Source: Isoetes taiwanensis
Taxonomy: Eukaryota; Streptophyta; Lycopodiopsida; Isoetales; Isoetaceae
Assembly (NCBI GenBank): GCA_021234155.1
Contig: JAJEKV010000016.1
Span: 21,641,863-21,705,862 of the forward strand
Reading direction: 5' to 3'
DNA: 64,000 bases
Of the stretch, positions 11,387 through 22,588 are shown in pieces. Every line of letters starts with the position of its first letter. Position 1 is the stretch's first letter. The position numbers and the translations under genes were made by a program. The notes beneath the pieces were generated by a model. That model ran no database searches and had not been told where the DNA came from. It saw only the letters and a program-made list of their open reading frames with translations.

Positions 11387-12409
11387 ATGGCGCAAAGGAG
11401 GTCGCAGAAAGTAGATTCGCATTCTTGGATTACCGAGCTTGCACAGAACCCTAGCATTTTGGCAGCGGCCTTTTTGTTTACAGCTCTGTTTCCGTGGCTA
11501 CTATATTTCTTGGTGCCGGCCTTGAGCTCTGTCAAGGGGGATACTCTGTTGACTCTAGTGCAATGGCTATCTCCTCCCGTCTTGTTTCTGATTGTGAACT
11601 GTGCGATATTCTTCATGTGGATGAATGCTGCTAGATCTCACGCCGCCAACTCCGACAACACCAGCAATACAGATTTCTTGGATTTTCAAGAGCAGAAGCC
11701 TTCAGATTATGTATCCCGTTCCCAAGAACATGTTGAAAGGAAGAAAGCAAAATCTAGTAGTGAATCAAGCAGCGATGAAGAAGTTAATGCAAATTCTGCA
11801 CAATTTCGCCGGAAAAAGCCAGATAAAGCATACTCTGCTCCGGTAGAGGTTTCTCCCTTGAATTTACAAGAGGCATATGAAGCCATAAAACCAATTTTAG
11901 ACATTCCAAAGGAAGAACCACATGTTCGCGGCGATTCGCCAAGAACCCAAAGCAAATTTGCCCCGTATGGACCAAGCGAATTTGGGGAGAAAAAAAAATT
12001 AGTTGCAGAATTGAAAAGCGGGCTTCCGCTCGCAAACGGGAAGAAGCAGCATAAATCAGGGGTTCCGACAAAGCCGATTGTTCATCACAGCAATACATCT
12101 CCCAGGCCTACTGCATCTGCTTTGGATGATCTGAGTTCACAATTAGGCATTAAAAAGGAAGAAAGGAGTCACTCTTTTAACACTGCTGATAAACCAAAAC
12201 ATGTCCGCCGGAAGAGCAATGATTCCACCATCTCTATCGAGAAGCCCAAGTTCTTAACTGATGACCCTGAAGCCTTGAATGATCGAATCGAGTCTTTCCT
12301 CACAAACTTTAAGATGCGAAGACAGGAATCTTACCTGCGTGCTATTCATGGAGATGATCTGACGCCCCAATATTGTAAGTTCTTGGTTTCATCACCATTT
12401 TCTTCCTAG
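11387..12409 (+). CDS. DUF4408/DUF761 membrane protein
   Basis: This is a plant-specific membrane-anchored protein of unknown function. The ATG at 11387 is the first ATG in frame and lies in the good plant context GGCTATGGCG. Residues about 15-85 contain two hydrophobic segments (SILAAAFLFTALFPWLLYFL and WLSPPVLFLIVNCAIFF); the second, with its 'WLSPP...LN' style, fits DUF4408. The middle is Ser/Lys/Glu-rich and probably disordered. The C-terminal motif (DPEALNDRIESFLTNFKMRR) is the DUF761 signature. A GTAAGT at 12375-12380 is a good splice donor, so the real C-terminus may lie in a later exon I cannot place; otherwise translation ends at 12409 after 340 residues. It is the only host gene here without damage. 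Confidence 0.8.
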   Translation: MAQRRSQKVDSHSWITELAQNPSILAAAFLFTALFPWLLYFLVPALSSVKGDTLLTLVQWLSPPVLFLIVNCAIFFMWMNAARSHAANSDNTSNTDFLDFQEQKPSDYVSRSQEHVERKKAKSSSESSSDEEVNANSAQFRRKKPDKAYSAPVEVSPLNLQEAYEAIKPILDIPKEEPHVRGDSPRTQSKFAPYGPSEFGEKKKLVAELKSGLPLANGKKQHKSGVPTKPIVHHSNTSPRPTASALDDLSSQLGIKKEERSHSFNTADKPKHVRRKSNDSTISIEKPKFLTDDPEALNDRIESFLTNFKMRRQESYLRAIHGDDLTPQYCKFLVSSPFSS

Positions 12410-13725
12410 TTTTCAGATTTCCATGAATTCTGTAAGTTTTTGCTAATCTTTCTATTCTGTAGTTCTGCCGAATCTTAATCAAAATACCATAGCTAGCATC
12501 TTAGATTTGTCCATATGTTCTTAGCTGTTAGCATCTTAGATTTGTCCATATGTTTTTCTTTTACAAGATGAGCTCCTTCAAGATTGAATCCTTTTATAAA
12601 CCCTAACATGGCCTATAACATCCCTTAGTATATAGCCTGCACATCACCTTTGTCAGAATTGACTTAATATAAAATTCCTGCAAATGCAACATATTTAGAG
12701 ATCCTGAACAGCCAGATCTATTGTATATTGCTCAGCTTAGAAAAATACTTGCAAGTAGCTTCTTTTGCACATTCTTAGGGAATAGCTCGACCACTTAATT
12801 CCATATTTGTTCTAAATTTGTCGGAACCAAAATGATCACTACAGGGATTTAAATGCATCTTTAGGAACTAGAATTTCAGCTATAAGATGCTGCCAACACA
12901 TACATCATTTGGATTGTTGTACTAATTCAATTCTCTGTTCCAAGAGATAAAAAGTTAGACTGGCTGATTAATCGAAAACCCAGATTTGCTATTCTGAACT
13001 TCTGACAATAGAGATGGTAGATTTGAGAATAATCCCAAAGGGTGGTTTGTTGTTGGTATGGGAGCTTTTCAGGAGGCTTAAAGTCGGTGTACAGTGGTAA
13101 TAAAATTGAAGATATGGTGTTGTATGTGCAGGAGAGGGACCCCACATGTGCAGGTGCTAAAGCTTTAAAGAAAGAAATGGCTACCGAAAAACTTGGGAAG
13201 ATTATTGTATTATGTACCATTTTGGTGCCATGTGTGATCAAATGTTTTTGTCGCTACACAAGGAGGGCCCTTCATATGGTATGGTCGGCTTGATATGATC
13301 TGGCGTTCTTACTCGTTATGAAAGGCCCAAGTGCTATTAACTTAGAGTGCATATGTATGGAGTTGTGGTCTGCTTAGTCTTATCTCTCTCGGGAAGAAAT
13401 TTCTAGTTTAAGATGGCTTTGTCTTGAAGTATCAAGATCTGATGCCATATGGTATGGTGACATGTATTTTTGCCTATATAAATGAGTTTTGGACTTATTC
13501 AGCATGTGGTCTCAGCTTCATGTCAAATATTAGGCTCCGGACAACCAAACACATAAATTTCGTGCTCTTCATATGTTATTTTAGTTTTATTGTTCTGCTT
13601 GCATCCTTTTCATATTCAGATGCCAATAGAAGCTTCCAGTATTACATATAATGCCAAATAATGCCACAATATACGGAATGCCAAAGATACTCAATTAACC
13701 CAATTGCGCTATTTTGCCAGTTGTA
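12410..13725. other. Probable intron or 3' region; no gene recognised
   Basis: If the donor at 12375 is used this is intron sequence. A 30-bp direct repeat (TTAGCATCTTAGATTTGTCC...) occurs at about 12498 and 12528. No coding exon with a DUF761 C-terminus was found. Confidence 0.4.
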
Positions 13726-13905
13726 AGATGGGAACATCCCTTGGTGGTGTTCAAATTGTAGAGCTTCAATTTCAAATTAAATGGTAGAGATCACCCCTTG
13801 CGCAGGTTAAGCTGGAACTGTCAGATGGGAACATTCCTGATGGCATATACATTCTAGAGCCTCAATTTCAAATTAAATGGTAGAAACCACTTGCGCAAGT
13901 TAAGG
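13726..13905. repeat. Tandem duplication of about 95 bp
   Basis: Two imperfect copies share GATGGGAACAT, a central CAATTTCAAATTAAATGGTA, and TTGCGCA(A/G)GTTAAG. No function is seen. Confidence 0.6.
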
Positions 13906-13980
13906 TGGATAGCTAGCTTATGGCATAACCAGCTTGCACTTCACTCATTGGTTTCAATAACTAGCTTGGATAGCTAGTTA

Positions 13981-14177
13981 TTATACTCTTAACACACTGC
14001 CCCTCAAGTTTATAGTGATCCAACGGTTCAGATCAATCTTGATCAGTGTGTTACTGGAGCTATAACACACTGCTACTCCATAACACCCTAGGATGTTATG
14101 AAATGAACGGATCCAGATCGATTTTGATAATGATCGGATGGCCCAAAACTCTCGGGGCAGTGTGTTAAGGGCGATAA
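13981..14177. mobile_element. Short MITE with 16-bp perfect inverted ends
   Basis: CTTAACACACTGCCCC (13988-14003) and its exact reverse complement (14154-14169) bound an element of about 197 bp. Weaker pairing extends out to TTAT...ATAA. Inside, CAGTGTGTTA and TAACACACTG form a second, shorter pair. The right end overlaps the left end of the palindrome at 14173, so the two may be parts of one composite element. A target duplication was not resolved. Confidence 0.6.
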
Positions 14178-14304
14178 CGCCCTGGCCCTCGGGTGTTACT
14201 TCAAAAAAAAATTTCGGGCCATCAAAATGGCACGCGCACGCCCGAGCCATTTTGATGGCCCGAAAATTTTTTTTGAAGTAACACCCGAGGGCCAGGGCGT
14301 TATC
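14173..14304. repeat. Near-perfect palindrome, 59-bp arms
   Basis: The arms at 14173-14231 and 14246-14304 match at about 58 of 59 positions; the one difference is inside an A/T run. The spacer is 14 bp (ACGCGCACGCCCGA). The arms begin GATAACGCCCTGGCCCTCGG. A transcript would form one very long hairpin. It is most likely a young foldback MITE; a microRNA-like precursor is a less supported alternative. Confidence 0.85.
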
Positions 14305-14819
14305 TACTCCATATCCAACATTTAAACTTTGAGGTGGCCCATGCCTGAACCTTTGGGGCTCATCTGGAAAAGCACATGGCAGCCATTGCATACAATACAT
14401 AAACCATTAACATGTGTTTCTTGTGAGGTGAGGGGTCCTCCAATACAATGTCGCTTTCATTCTTTGAATGGAATCAAAAGTGGCTAAAGCATATACAGTA
14501 CACTCCGAAGAACTTCATGCAATACTCATAAAGAGTCATAGTAGAGGGATGTTGACCTAAGGACCATAGACTATTCTTTCATGATTGACGACGTAGTCAT
14601 AAGTAAGCTCTTGCAAGTTCAAGATAGAAAAGTAAAAGACATGATCTAAAAGATACATGCAACTAGGCACAACCACATGTGAGGTTTTGATATCTCCCTC
14701 CATATACGTTTTCCATACAGGAGAGAAGAGAGGAGAGAGGAGAGGGCCTCCCAAAATGCTAACTAAATTATTAAGGAGGGGGGCTAAAAAAGGGGTACCC
14801 AAAACTCACCTCCTCGTTA

Positions 14820-15260
14820 AAGTGGGGGCCTCCACCCCTGAAACTTGGGCGTTTGATATTCTTACCCTGGCTTTGGGGACCTCGGAGGTGTGATCCCGGA
14901 GGACGGGATCCCCAAGAGGTGTGATCCCGGAGGGCGGGATCCCATAGTAAGCATCACTTACTGCAATAATCCTATCTCTTATAGGGGAAATCAGGGCAAA
15001 CTTCCGAGGGTTTTTTCTTGCTTGATCCTCAAAGGAATCGAGCGAGATCTATTCATCAGTGCTTGGACTCGGCTAGAGGAGAGGATCAGGTAGCAGCGGA
15101 AGAGAAAGCAGGGCACCATTGCAACAAGCCTGCGTGAATCCGGGCAAAAATGCCCCAAACCTGCGCAGTTGACTGTGGGATCCCAGTGGAGAGGATCCCG
15201 GGGGGTCCCTGGAGGAGGGGATCCCATTTGGAGATCCTGGAGGGCAGGATCAACCCAAAC
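14820..15260. repeat. GGATCCC-rich dispersed repeat
   Basis: Repeated phrases such as GTGTGATCCCGGAGG(A/G)CGGGATCCC occur here. A shorter relative in reverse orientation lies at 41775-41965 (GTCCGGGATCACACC...GGGGATCCC). Both copies also share 'GCAAAAAT' and 'CTGCGCA' phrases, so they look like fragments of one dispersed family. No coding was recognised. Confidence 0.55.
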
Positions 15261-15982
15261 TAGGGTAAAACTATCCTTAGCCTAGAGGGGGGTACCTAGA
15301 AAGATGTGGCCGTGCCTACTAAGTCCAACAAGCAATTGCAAGGCCTCTTTATGAGAACATTAAATTGTCCTTATTAAATATAAGAGGATAGGTCTTTATA
15401 TAATTTCCAAAGACTAAAAAGGAGTCATGACAATCATTAGAATTAGAAGTGAAACACGCTCTAACCCCACCGCGTGGATAGAGGGAGGGAGGGAGAGTTT
15501 GACCACATGAGGGTTAGAGTCAATTTGGGTTTGGGGGTCACATGAGGGTTAGAGTCAAATTGAGAGTCATTTTGAGAGCGAGAGTAGGGAAAAGCATGTT
15601 GAGAGTAATTTATCGACTCTCAACATTAGAGCAATTTTATCCCTAACAACAGTTAAGGCTACCTTAATTGGAAAATAATGTTAATTGTATACTCCCCCGA
15701 TCCTACTACTGAAGTCATGTTCAATACAAAGGTGAGTATCTGATTCTTGTTTTCCAGAATTTGTCATCCATATTCTGTAAAATTTGATCAGAATGACAAG
15801 GACCATCATATCTCAGCTTACAAGGCCTGGCAAACCATTTCTTCCACTTCGAGCAAGCAAATTTCCTCCAAAAAAGGTATAAGAATGACTGGATCTATTC
15901 AAAAGCCTCCGGATGTTGTTATGTGCGGTGCTCCAGAAGGTATTATCAAAATTACTTCTCAAAAGAAGAGAGCGGATCCAGA

Positions 15983-16016
15983 GAGCCGTGTGATGGGCAA
16001 CCACCACGCACGGTTT
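15983..16016 (+). ncRNA. Group II intron domain V (organelle-derived)
   Basis: GAGCCGTGTGATGG, a GCAA (GNRA) tetraloop and CCACCACGCACGGTTT fold into the 34-nt domain V hairpin that is the catalytic core of group II introns. The AGC catalytic triad near the 5' side and the two-base bulge on the 3' side are in place. No intact flanking exon or other intron domains were recognised. This is therefore most simply a mitochondrial or plastid DNA fragment transferred to the nucleus. The flanks (about 15.7-16.3 kb) have a different base character from the surroundings. Confidence 0.7.
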
Positions 16017-16269
16017 GGAAAGCACTTATTCTTTTTCTTCTGCCCTGCTTCCACCATGGACAGATAATAACTCTCCACCTACTTATTATTCTAGAAAATT
16101 GTTGTATTAAGATTCCAATCCGAGAGATCATTATGTCTTGATACCTGTTATCGCCTCTCGGTCGTCCTCACTTCATCTGCGTATCGGGGGTATTTGGTTC
16201 GGCCCTCCTTGCTTGACCTTCGCTTCGGGTTACCCAACTCGCACCGGTTGGAGGCCGCACATGCATGTT

Positions 16270-17687
16270 ATAACTGAGAGTAAAGTGGATCGGGTGTTGT
16301 AGGAGAAATGAGATGGTTTGATATTAAATGCTGAGGTCATCCAAGCATGTAGTGAACTATTAGCTATTATTGCACTAGCATCAATTGCTCTATCAATGAC
16401 CAAGAAAAGGAAAATCCTTGTTCAGTGGTCAGACAGTGCAATTTTGTTCTTTCTCAAATTGATGAATGAATTCAAGGACTGAAAGAAAAGAAATAGCTAA
16501 AAAACAAATGGGATAAAACGAACTGCAAGTTCAATGATGAACGAAAAGCATGTAGTAAGACTGGTGCTGAACCATTCGATTGGCAATGATATCATGGAAC
16601 AGTAAAGCTGAGGCATGGAAGCAAAGAGACAGAACTCCCAGGAGCTGGGGATGATGGTGATTTTGGGACAGAAGCATTTTTCCATTTTGAAGGTATTTTT
16701 ATGTCTAATGAATTTTATGGACAATAGGGATATCAAGGGCATTTGAAGGAGAAGATTTTGATGAATTTTCCACCCTGAACTAACACAGTCATCGAATTCA
16801 TCGATCCTACGATGCAGATTGTATGTTGGGGCGTCCGGGCATCTCTCGTTTCACTTATAGTCATCTACAATTGGAGGCGCCTATGATTTTGGAATATGAA
16901 ACACGATTCCGCCTAAGATTTTGAGGGAATATCGAACCTCTATACGACTTTGCCTAAGATTTTAGAATATGAAATATTTCATAGTGTTTGGCTCCAGTTA
17001 CCCACCAGATCCGATTCTTTTCTTCTACAACAAGGCTTGATGGTGCAGGCACAAGAGCTTTTTGGAGATTTCGATCCACAAAAGGCATTTTTCCTTTATA
17101 ATATTTTAATCCTAAAGTTAAGGAAAATATCCTCCCCTTTCCTATTGATAATAAAAATCTTCCTATTCCTAGCTTCGCTATTCAAATCCCGTATTCCATC
17201 AAAAAATATTCCATAGTATAAATACCGTATTTACCTTATTTTCCAATCATTTCTATTCTCCATAATTAAATATTCCTACCCTAGGGTTAAGACTTAAACG
17301 TTAACTTGTCCGTCAACCCCCTAGGTGTGTCACAGTCTGTATGAGAGAAAACTTAAGATTCGGATTGGCCTTAGCATCCAACAATAGGATTAACTCTGAA
17401 CAGGGTAGAAAAGGGGCCAAACTCAATGCACTGTATTGCGTCATCGTGAAAATGTGTGGAATAGAAGCATACTTCCAATCTATTTTGTTATTCTTCATCT
17501 AACTGCTATGAAATTAGATGTCCACGAAGGTAGTTTTTTGGTGAAGGACTATAAATGCATGAATGCCAATTGGCTTGGATTCTGGACTAATCTTACTAAA
17601 CCTTAATTGGCACAATTGGTCGATATTATGTGGGTAATCTCAAAAAATTGGCATGGCACACTTTCGCCTCAAACACAGAACATGCCA
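16270..17687. other. No recognised feature
   Basis: AT-rich sequence. Small internal repeats around CCTAAGATTTT...GAATATGAAA occur at about 16880-16980. No gene was identified. Confidence 0.45.
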
Positions 17688-17972
17688 AGCAGAATAACAA
17701 ATAAGGATGTTTGTTGGAAAACTGAAACAGTTTACAATCAAAACATGCACGAGGAGAAAAGTAAAAACGGCATGTCACATGGAATGTAAATTAGATTGCA
17801 CTGTATGATAGCTTCTGGAAACACTTATGAGCAGAATAACAAATAACCATGTTTAACTGGAAAACTGAAACAATTTACAATAAAAGCATGCAAGAGTAGA
17901 AAAGTAAAAAGGGCATGTCACATGGAAATGCAAATTAGACCGCACTATATGACAACTTCTGGAAACACTCAT
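17688..17972. repeat. 140-bp tandem duplication
   Basis: Two copies share GCAGAATAACAAATAA, GGAAAACTGAAACA, GGCATGTCACATGGAA and CTTCTGGAAACACT in the same order, with moderate divergence. No coding role is seen. Confidence 0.7.
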
Positions 17973-18664
17973 GAGCTGCCATGTTGGTTCCAATGCCAGA
18001 GAGATTATTATGTAAGAAATGAAAGTGTTCGCAGATGCAACATATTTGCAACTGCTAGAGAGGATACAATTGTAATTAATGCATGGTGCATATGGATGCA
18101 ATTTTGTCTAAATGTTAAAACTTATTTACCATAGCTTGAATACCTGGTAAAAACATTTAGACAGTTAGATCATAACAAAGTAAAAAAAATATTGTAAAAG
18201 CAATTTAACATTAGCATAATTTTATCTGGTTTAAACTCAAGCTGGTCCTTCTAAAAAATAAACTGATCACAAATTTCTGATCATCAGAGGCTTCATATAA
18301 GGCTCGAATTCATTTGGCCGACTAGAGGATGTTGGCTACACAAACATAATAAAAAGTAAAAGTTACAAAAAGATCAACTTACAACGACATGGAAGAAGTT
18401 GTAATATTACAAATGCTACATATGCTCGTGTCAGATATAGAACATTGCAGGGAAGTCTGCACGGTTGAATTTACAAAGTAGTCAAGTGAAATGAATCCAA
18501 AGTTATTGCAAATGAAAAAACGGAACACGACGTCCTTAATAAAACAATGAACTATACTAAACTAGGCATGGATGTTAGTCATGTACGACCAGGTACATGA
18601 CTATTCCTGAGGACCACGGAGCAGGGCAGGAATAAGGCAACAAGTCAAGCATCGGGGAGTAGAC
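17973..18664. other. No recognised feature
   Basis: AT-rich sequence between the tandem duplication and the gypsy cluster. I see no gene, repeat boundary or RNA gene. Confidence 0.45.
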
Positions 18665-19202
18665 CCATGCCCCCGCAGAAGGCCGCAAAGGCAAACAATA
18701 ATTGGGAAAAGTGAGAAGTCACCCTAATGGAGCCCATGTAACCATAGCAGGTAAACCTATCCCAATTACATAGTGTATCTCACTACGTAAGTTGGATAGT
18801 GCGATCAAGAAGTCTCAAGTTGCTTGTATGATTCGACTTGCTTCAGTAGACGCCAAGTCCAAACAAGATGAAGTTATTGATAGCTTGCCTCCAGCAATAG
18901 CAGTTGTCCTTCGGGAATACCATGACCTCTTTCCAGATGAGATTCATAGATTGCCACCTTTTAGAGGCGTGGAATGTGAAATTACCCTAAAACTAGGCAC
19001 CAAGCCTACCAGTAAGCTCCATACAGAATGAGCACCTGAATTAACGGAGCTTAAGAAACAGTTACATGAGCTTCTTAAGCTGGGACTCATTCAACCAAGT
19101 GTGTCACCTTTTGGCGCCCCTATTCTGTTTGTCAAGAAGAAGAATGACACTTTAAGGATGTGCATTGATTATCGCCAACTCAATACACGATTAAGAATCG
19201 GT
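18665..19202 (+). pseudogene. Ty3/gypsy reverse transcriptase fragment, copy A
   Basis: The translation gives the junction between protease and reverse transcriptase of a gypsy polyprotein: [20 protein letters not shown], then [15 protein letters not shown] and [12 protein letters not shown] missing base near 19015 shifts the frame. The fragment ends exactly where an inverted LTR starts (TGTTACGG at 19203). Copies B and C end at the same point, so the break is inherited, not independent. Confidence 0.8.
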
Positions 19203-19735
19203 TGTTACGGTGTAAATTCACTCAGCAAATTTCGCCCGCCTGGGATACCCAGATCAACCGCCGCCCAGACCACGGATCTCTGATCCTCCATCATTGATCA
19301 ATATGGGACTGACCCAACCGGTGTTCTTCACACCACAGATAGTTGAATCCCTTTGGTAAGTTACCCTGAGCGGATATCAAACATCTGCACCAGACGCTTC
19401 TCTGGGTAAACAACTGGCCACTAGCACAACAACACTGTCCAACCACTGAAAGAAGCCGGTTCTCTCTGTGATCACCACAGCAGGTCCAGCCTGTCAAGTC
19501 AAAGGTTCCCTCCAAGTCTCGGCTTAATCAGATCACTCTAGCTTATGGAATCAAAATCTTTCCCAAGGCCCAATTCCGGCTGCCCCCTTCGAATTCGTCC
19601 TCCAGGCTTTATAAAGCTATTGGAGTTCACTGCAGACCACTACAATCCAAAATCGACCTGCCTATGCTTTGATTCGATCCAAATCATAGCTCTATGCCAC
19701 CACTATTAGATCTGGCAGCCGGGTCTCTCTTAGCC
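19203..19735 (-). repeat. Partial gypsy LTR, copy A
   Basis: Nearly identical to the first 540 bp or so of the full LTR at 22589-23540. It starts TGTTACGG on the plus strand, which is the 3' end of an LTR in minus orientation. It breaks off near 19735 ('CTCTCTTA') and meets copy B of the reverse transcriptase fragment. Confidence 0.7.
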
Positions 19736-19744
19736 TGAAGGTTC

Positions 19745-20130
19745 TTGTATGATTCGACTTGCTTCAGTAGACGCCAAGTCCAAACAAGATGAAGTTATTG
19801 ATAGCTTGCCTCCAGCAATAGCAGTTGTCCTTCGGGAATATCATGACCTCTTTCCAGATGAGATTCATAGATTACCACCTTTTAGAGACGTGGAATGTGA
19901 AATTACCCTAGAATTAGGCACCAAACCTACCAGTAAGGCTCCATACAGAATGAGTACACCTGAATTAACAGAGTTTAAGAAACAGTTACAGGAGCTTCTT
20001 AAGCTGGGATTCATTCAACCAAGTGTGTCACCTTTTGGCGCCCCTATTTTGTTTGTCAAGAAGAAGAATGGCACTTTAAGGATGTGCATTGATTATCGCC
20101 AACTCAATAAGCACACGATTAAGAATCAGT
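19745..20130 (+). pseudogene. Ty3/gypsy reverse transcriptase fragment, copy B
   Basis: The same segment as copies A and C, here in one uninterrupted frame from [18 protein letters not shown] through [20 protein letters not shown] to LNKHTIKNQ, then into LTR sequence at 20131. It is the best preserved of the three copies. It lacks the catalytic YxDD part of reverse transcriptase because the LTR cuts it off first. Confidence 0.8.
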
Positions 20131-20455
20131 TGATACGGCGTAAATTCACTCAGCAAATTTTGCCCACTTGGGATACCCAGATCAACCGCCGCCCACACCA
20201 CGGATCTCTGATCTTCCCTCGTTGATCAATATGGGACTGACCCAGCCGGTGTTCTTCACGTCACAGGTAGTTGAATCCCTTTGGTAAGTTATCCTGAGCG
20301 GATATCAAACATCTGCACCAGACGCTTCTCTGGGTAAACAACTGGCCACTAGCACAACAGCACAGTCTAACCACTGAAAGAACCCGGTTCTCTCTGTGAT
20401 CACCACAGCAGGTTCTACCTGCCAAGTCAAAGGTTCTCTCCAAGTCTCGACTTAA
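20131..20455 (-). repeat. Partial gypsy LTR, copy B
   Basis: Begins TGATACGG (TGTTACGG in the other copies) and follows the 22589 LTR for about 325 bp, up to 'AAGTCTCGACTTAAT'. It then switches to gag sequence. Confidence 0.65.
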
Positions 20456-20461
20456 TTTATT

Positions 20462-21660
20462 TATATTTTGGACGGTGCACGTCCTCCTCCGTGGGCGATA
20501 CCAGTGCAACCTAGGCGTCTTACTTCAGAGCAGGAGCTCATACTTATGAAGCGTCAACTTACTGAGCTCCAAGCATATGTACTTCATAACAATCCATCAG
20601 CGGCACCGCAGGAGTATGAGCCTGAGATTCCTGTTTTAGCAAACCAGCAGCCACCGCCACCTGCACCAGTACCTGCTCCAGTTACATCCACCCGCTCAAA
20701 GCGTACACGGGGCAATTCATCATCCGATGCCACTTCTGAATTCTCTGTCATCAGAGTCTTTTGAATCAGAAGGTGACCATGCCAAATCCAAGGAAAAGAA
20801 TTACCAGAAAACCGTTGACTCTGCCATTACTAGCATCTAAAAGAACCGACAAGTTGGCACAGTTCTCGGACAAAACTAGGTCGGGCGTGGATGCCGAATC
20901 TTGGTTGGATGATATGCATGAGTCCAAAAAATCCTATGGAATGACAGAAAAGGATATTGGCAAGATTGCCACCACTAATCTTATAGGGTCTGCCCGTATT
21001 TGGTGGAAAGGATACTCCCGTTCTCATGGATTGACTCGAGGTAGGTGCTGATACAGGGTTTCCAAAGCACTTAAGTCTCACTATGTCCTCAGAGCTCATT
21101 GCTGCCAACAGATTCAAACCTTTAATTGCCTGGAGCAAAAGAACATGACCGTCCAAGCATACACGGATGAGTTCATGAGGTTACGATTGTACGTCCAGGG
21201 GATAAATGAGCGCATGGCAGTTGAGGGATACATTGAGGGGTTATCCCCTACTATCAAGAAGATGGTTCGAGCCATCGATCCCAAAACAGTAGCGGAAGCA
21301 GAGGCTAAGGCTCCTAGCTTGGAGGAGGACACCCCTAAGTACCAGCCGCCAATGCCTTCTACCTTTGGTCAGAACAGGGGTTATGCACTCTACAAGGGAC
21401 GTTCACCTAGCCCTGGGCCTTCCTCGTCAGCTGGGTATCAAAAGCAAGATAAGAAAGTCTCCTTCATGGTCTCAGATAAGTCTGCTAGTACCACGGGAGT
21501 TGTCTGAGATATTCTTCAAGCAATTCCAAGGGAGACTCATGACCAGTTACGAAGGGGCAAAGCTTGTTATCGATGCTTCCGTCCGGGACATTGTATGCAA
21601 GAATGCCCATATATTACCCAGGCCGCCCAAGCTGCTCTTGCCAAAGTGGATTTTGAGGCT
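20462..21660 (+). pseudogene. Ty3/gypsy gag
   Basis: Structural protein of a gypsy element. A Pro-rich N-terminal segment (QQPPPPAPVPAPVT) is followed by the gag core at about 20840-21330 (AQFSDKTRSGVDAESWLDDM, IGSARIWWKGYS, NMTVQAYTDEFMRLRLYV). A CCHC zinc knuckle (CYRCFRPGHCMQEC) lies at about 21565-21610. Frameshifts near 20760 and 21050 and a stop near 21505 break the frame. No LTR or primer-binding site directly precedes it; the sequence upstream is the broken LTR of copy B. Confidence 0.8.
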
Positions 21661-22060
21661 TATGAACCGGAGAGCGTTGCTGATGACGAGGCACCAGACT
21701 ATATACGAGGTGAGTCTCACATTTATGCCGCCATTGAGACAGCTCAAGCAGATAGTCAACCTTCTGTCATATCCACGGTTGGCCAAGTAGACAGTAAACC
21801 CTTTATCATTCTTATGGATACTGGCAGTACGCACAATTTTACCTCCCCTAGAATGGCAGCAGTTTTACAATTGACTCCCTTGAAGTAAAAGCCACGTCCA
21901 GTCACGTTGGCTAGTGGGACCACACACCATATACATGGTCGTCGTATCAATTTGAACATTCAGTTACCAGGAGCACCCGTTGCTCTGGGGGCCGAGATCA
22001 TGAATATTGGCCGTTATGACCTTATTGTCGGTATGGAATTCTTGGCTGCCGCAAAGGCAA
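21661..22060 (+). pseudogene. Ty3/gypsy retropepsin
   Basis: Aspartic protease domain with the active-site motif LMDTGSTHNFTS (about 21812-21847) and the downstream DLIVGMEFL flap/helix motif near 22020. A TAA at 21886-21888 interrupts it. It continues into the third reverse transcriptase copy through a damaged linker at 22060-22165, which also exists at the head of copy A. Confidence 0.75.
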
Positions 22061-22588
22061 ACATTAATTGTAAAAAGTGAGAAGTCACCGTAATGGAGCT
22101 AATGGAGCCCAAGTAACCATAGCAGGTAAACCAGTTATCCCAATTATGTAATGTATCTCATTACGTCACTTGGATAGTGCAATCAAGAAGTCTCAAGTTG
22201 CTTGTATAATTCGACTTGCTTCAGTAGACGCCAAGTCCAAACAAGATGAAGTTATTGATAGCTTGCCTCCAGCAATAGCAGTTGTCCTTCGGGAATACCA
22301 TGGCCTCTTTCCAGATGAGATTCATAGATTGCCACCTTTTAGAGGCGTGGAATGTGAAATTACCCTAAAACTAGGCACCAAGCCTACCAGTAAGCTCCAT
22401 ACAGAATGAGTACACACTGAGATTAGCGAGCTTAAGAAAGCGATTCTGGGAGCTTCTTATTTTGGGACTCATTCAACTAAGTGTGTCACCTTTTGGCGCC
22501 CCTATTCTGTTTGTCAAGAAGAAGAATGACACTTTAAGGATGTGCATTGATTATCACCAACTCAATAAGCACACGATTAAGAATCGGT
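22061..22588 (+). pseudogene. Ty3/gypsy reverse transcriptase fragment, copy C
   Basis: Third copy of the linker and the start of reverse transcriptase ([47 protein letters not shown]), damaged by indels near 22400-22460. Like copies A and B it stops where the inverted LTR begins. It is the only copy attached to an upstream protease, so it is probably closest to the original arrangement. Confidence 0.8.

Noticed and set aside
14173-14304. MicroRNA gene
   Set aside because: Pairing over the full length of both arms and adjacency to another MITE make a foldback element simpler. No small-RNA data are at hand.
15747-16067. 106-codon frame over the group II domain V
   Set aside because: The frame passes through structured intron RNA sequence and is probably fortuitous.
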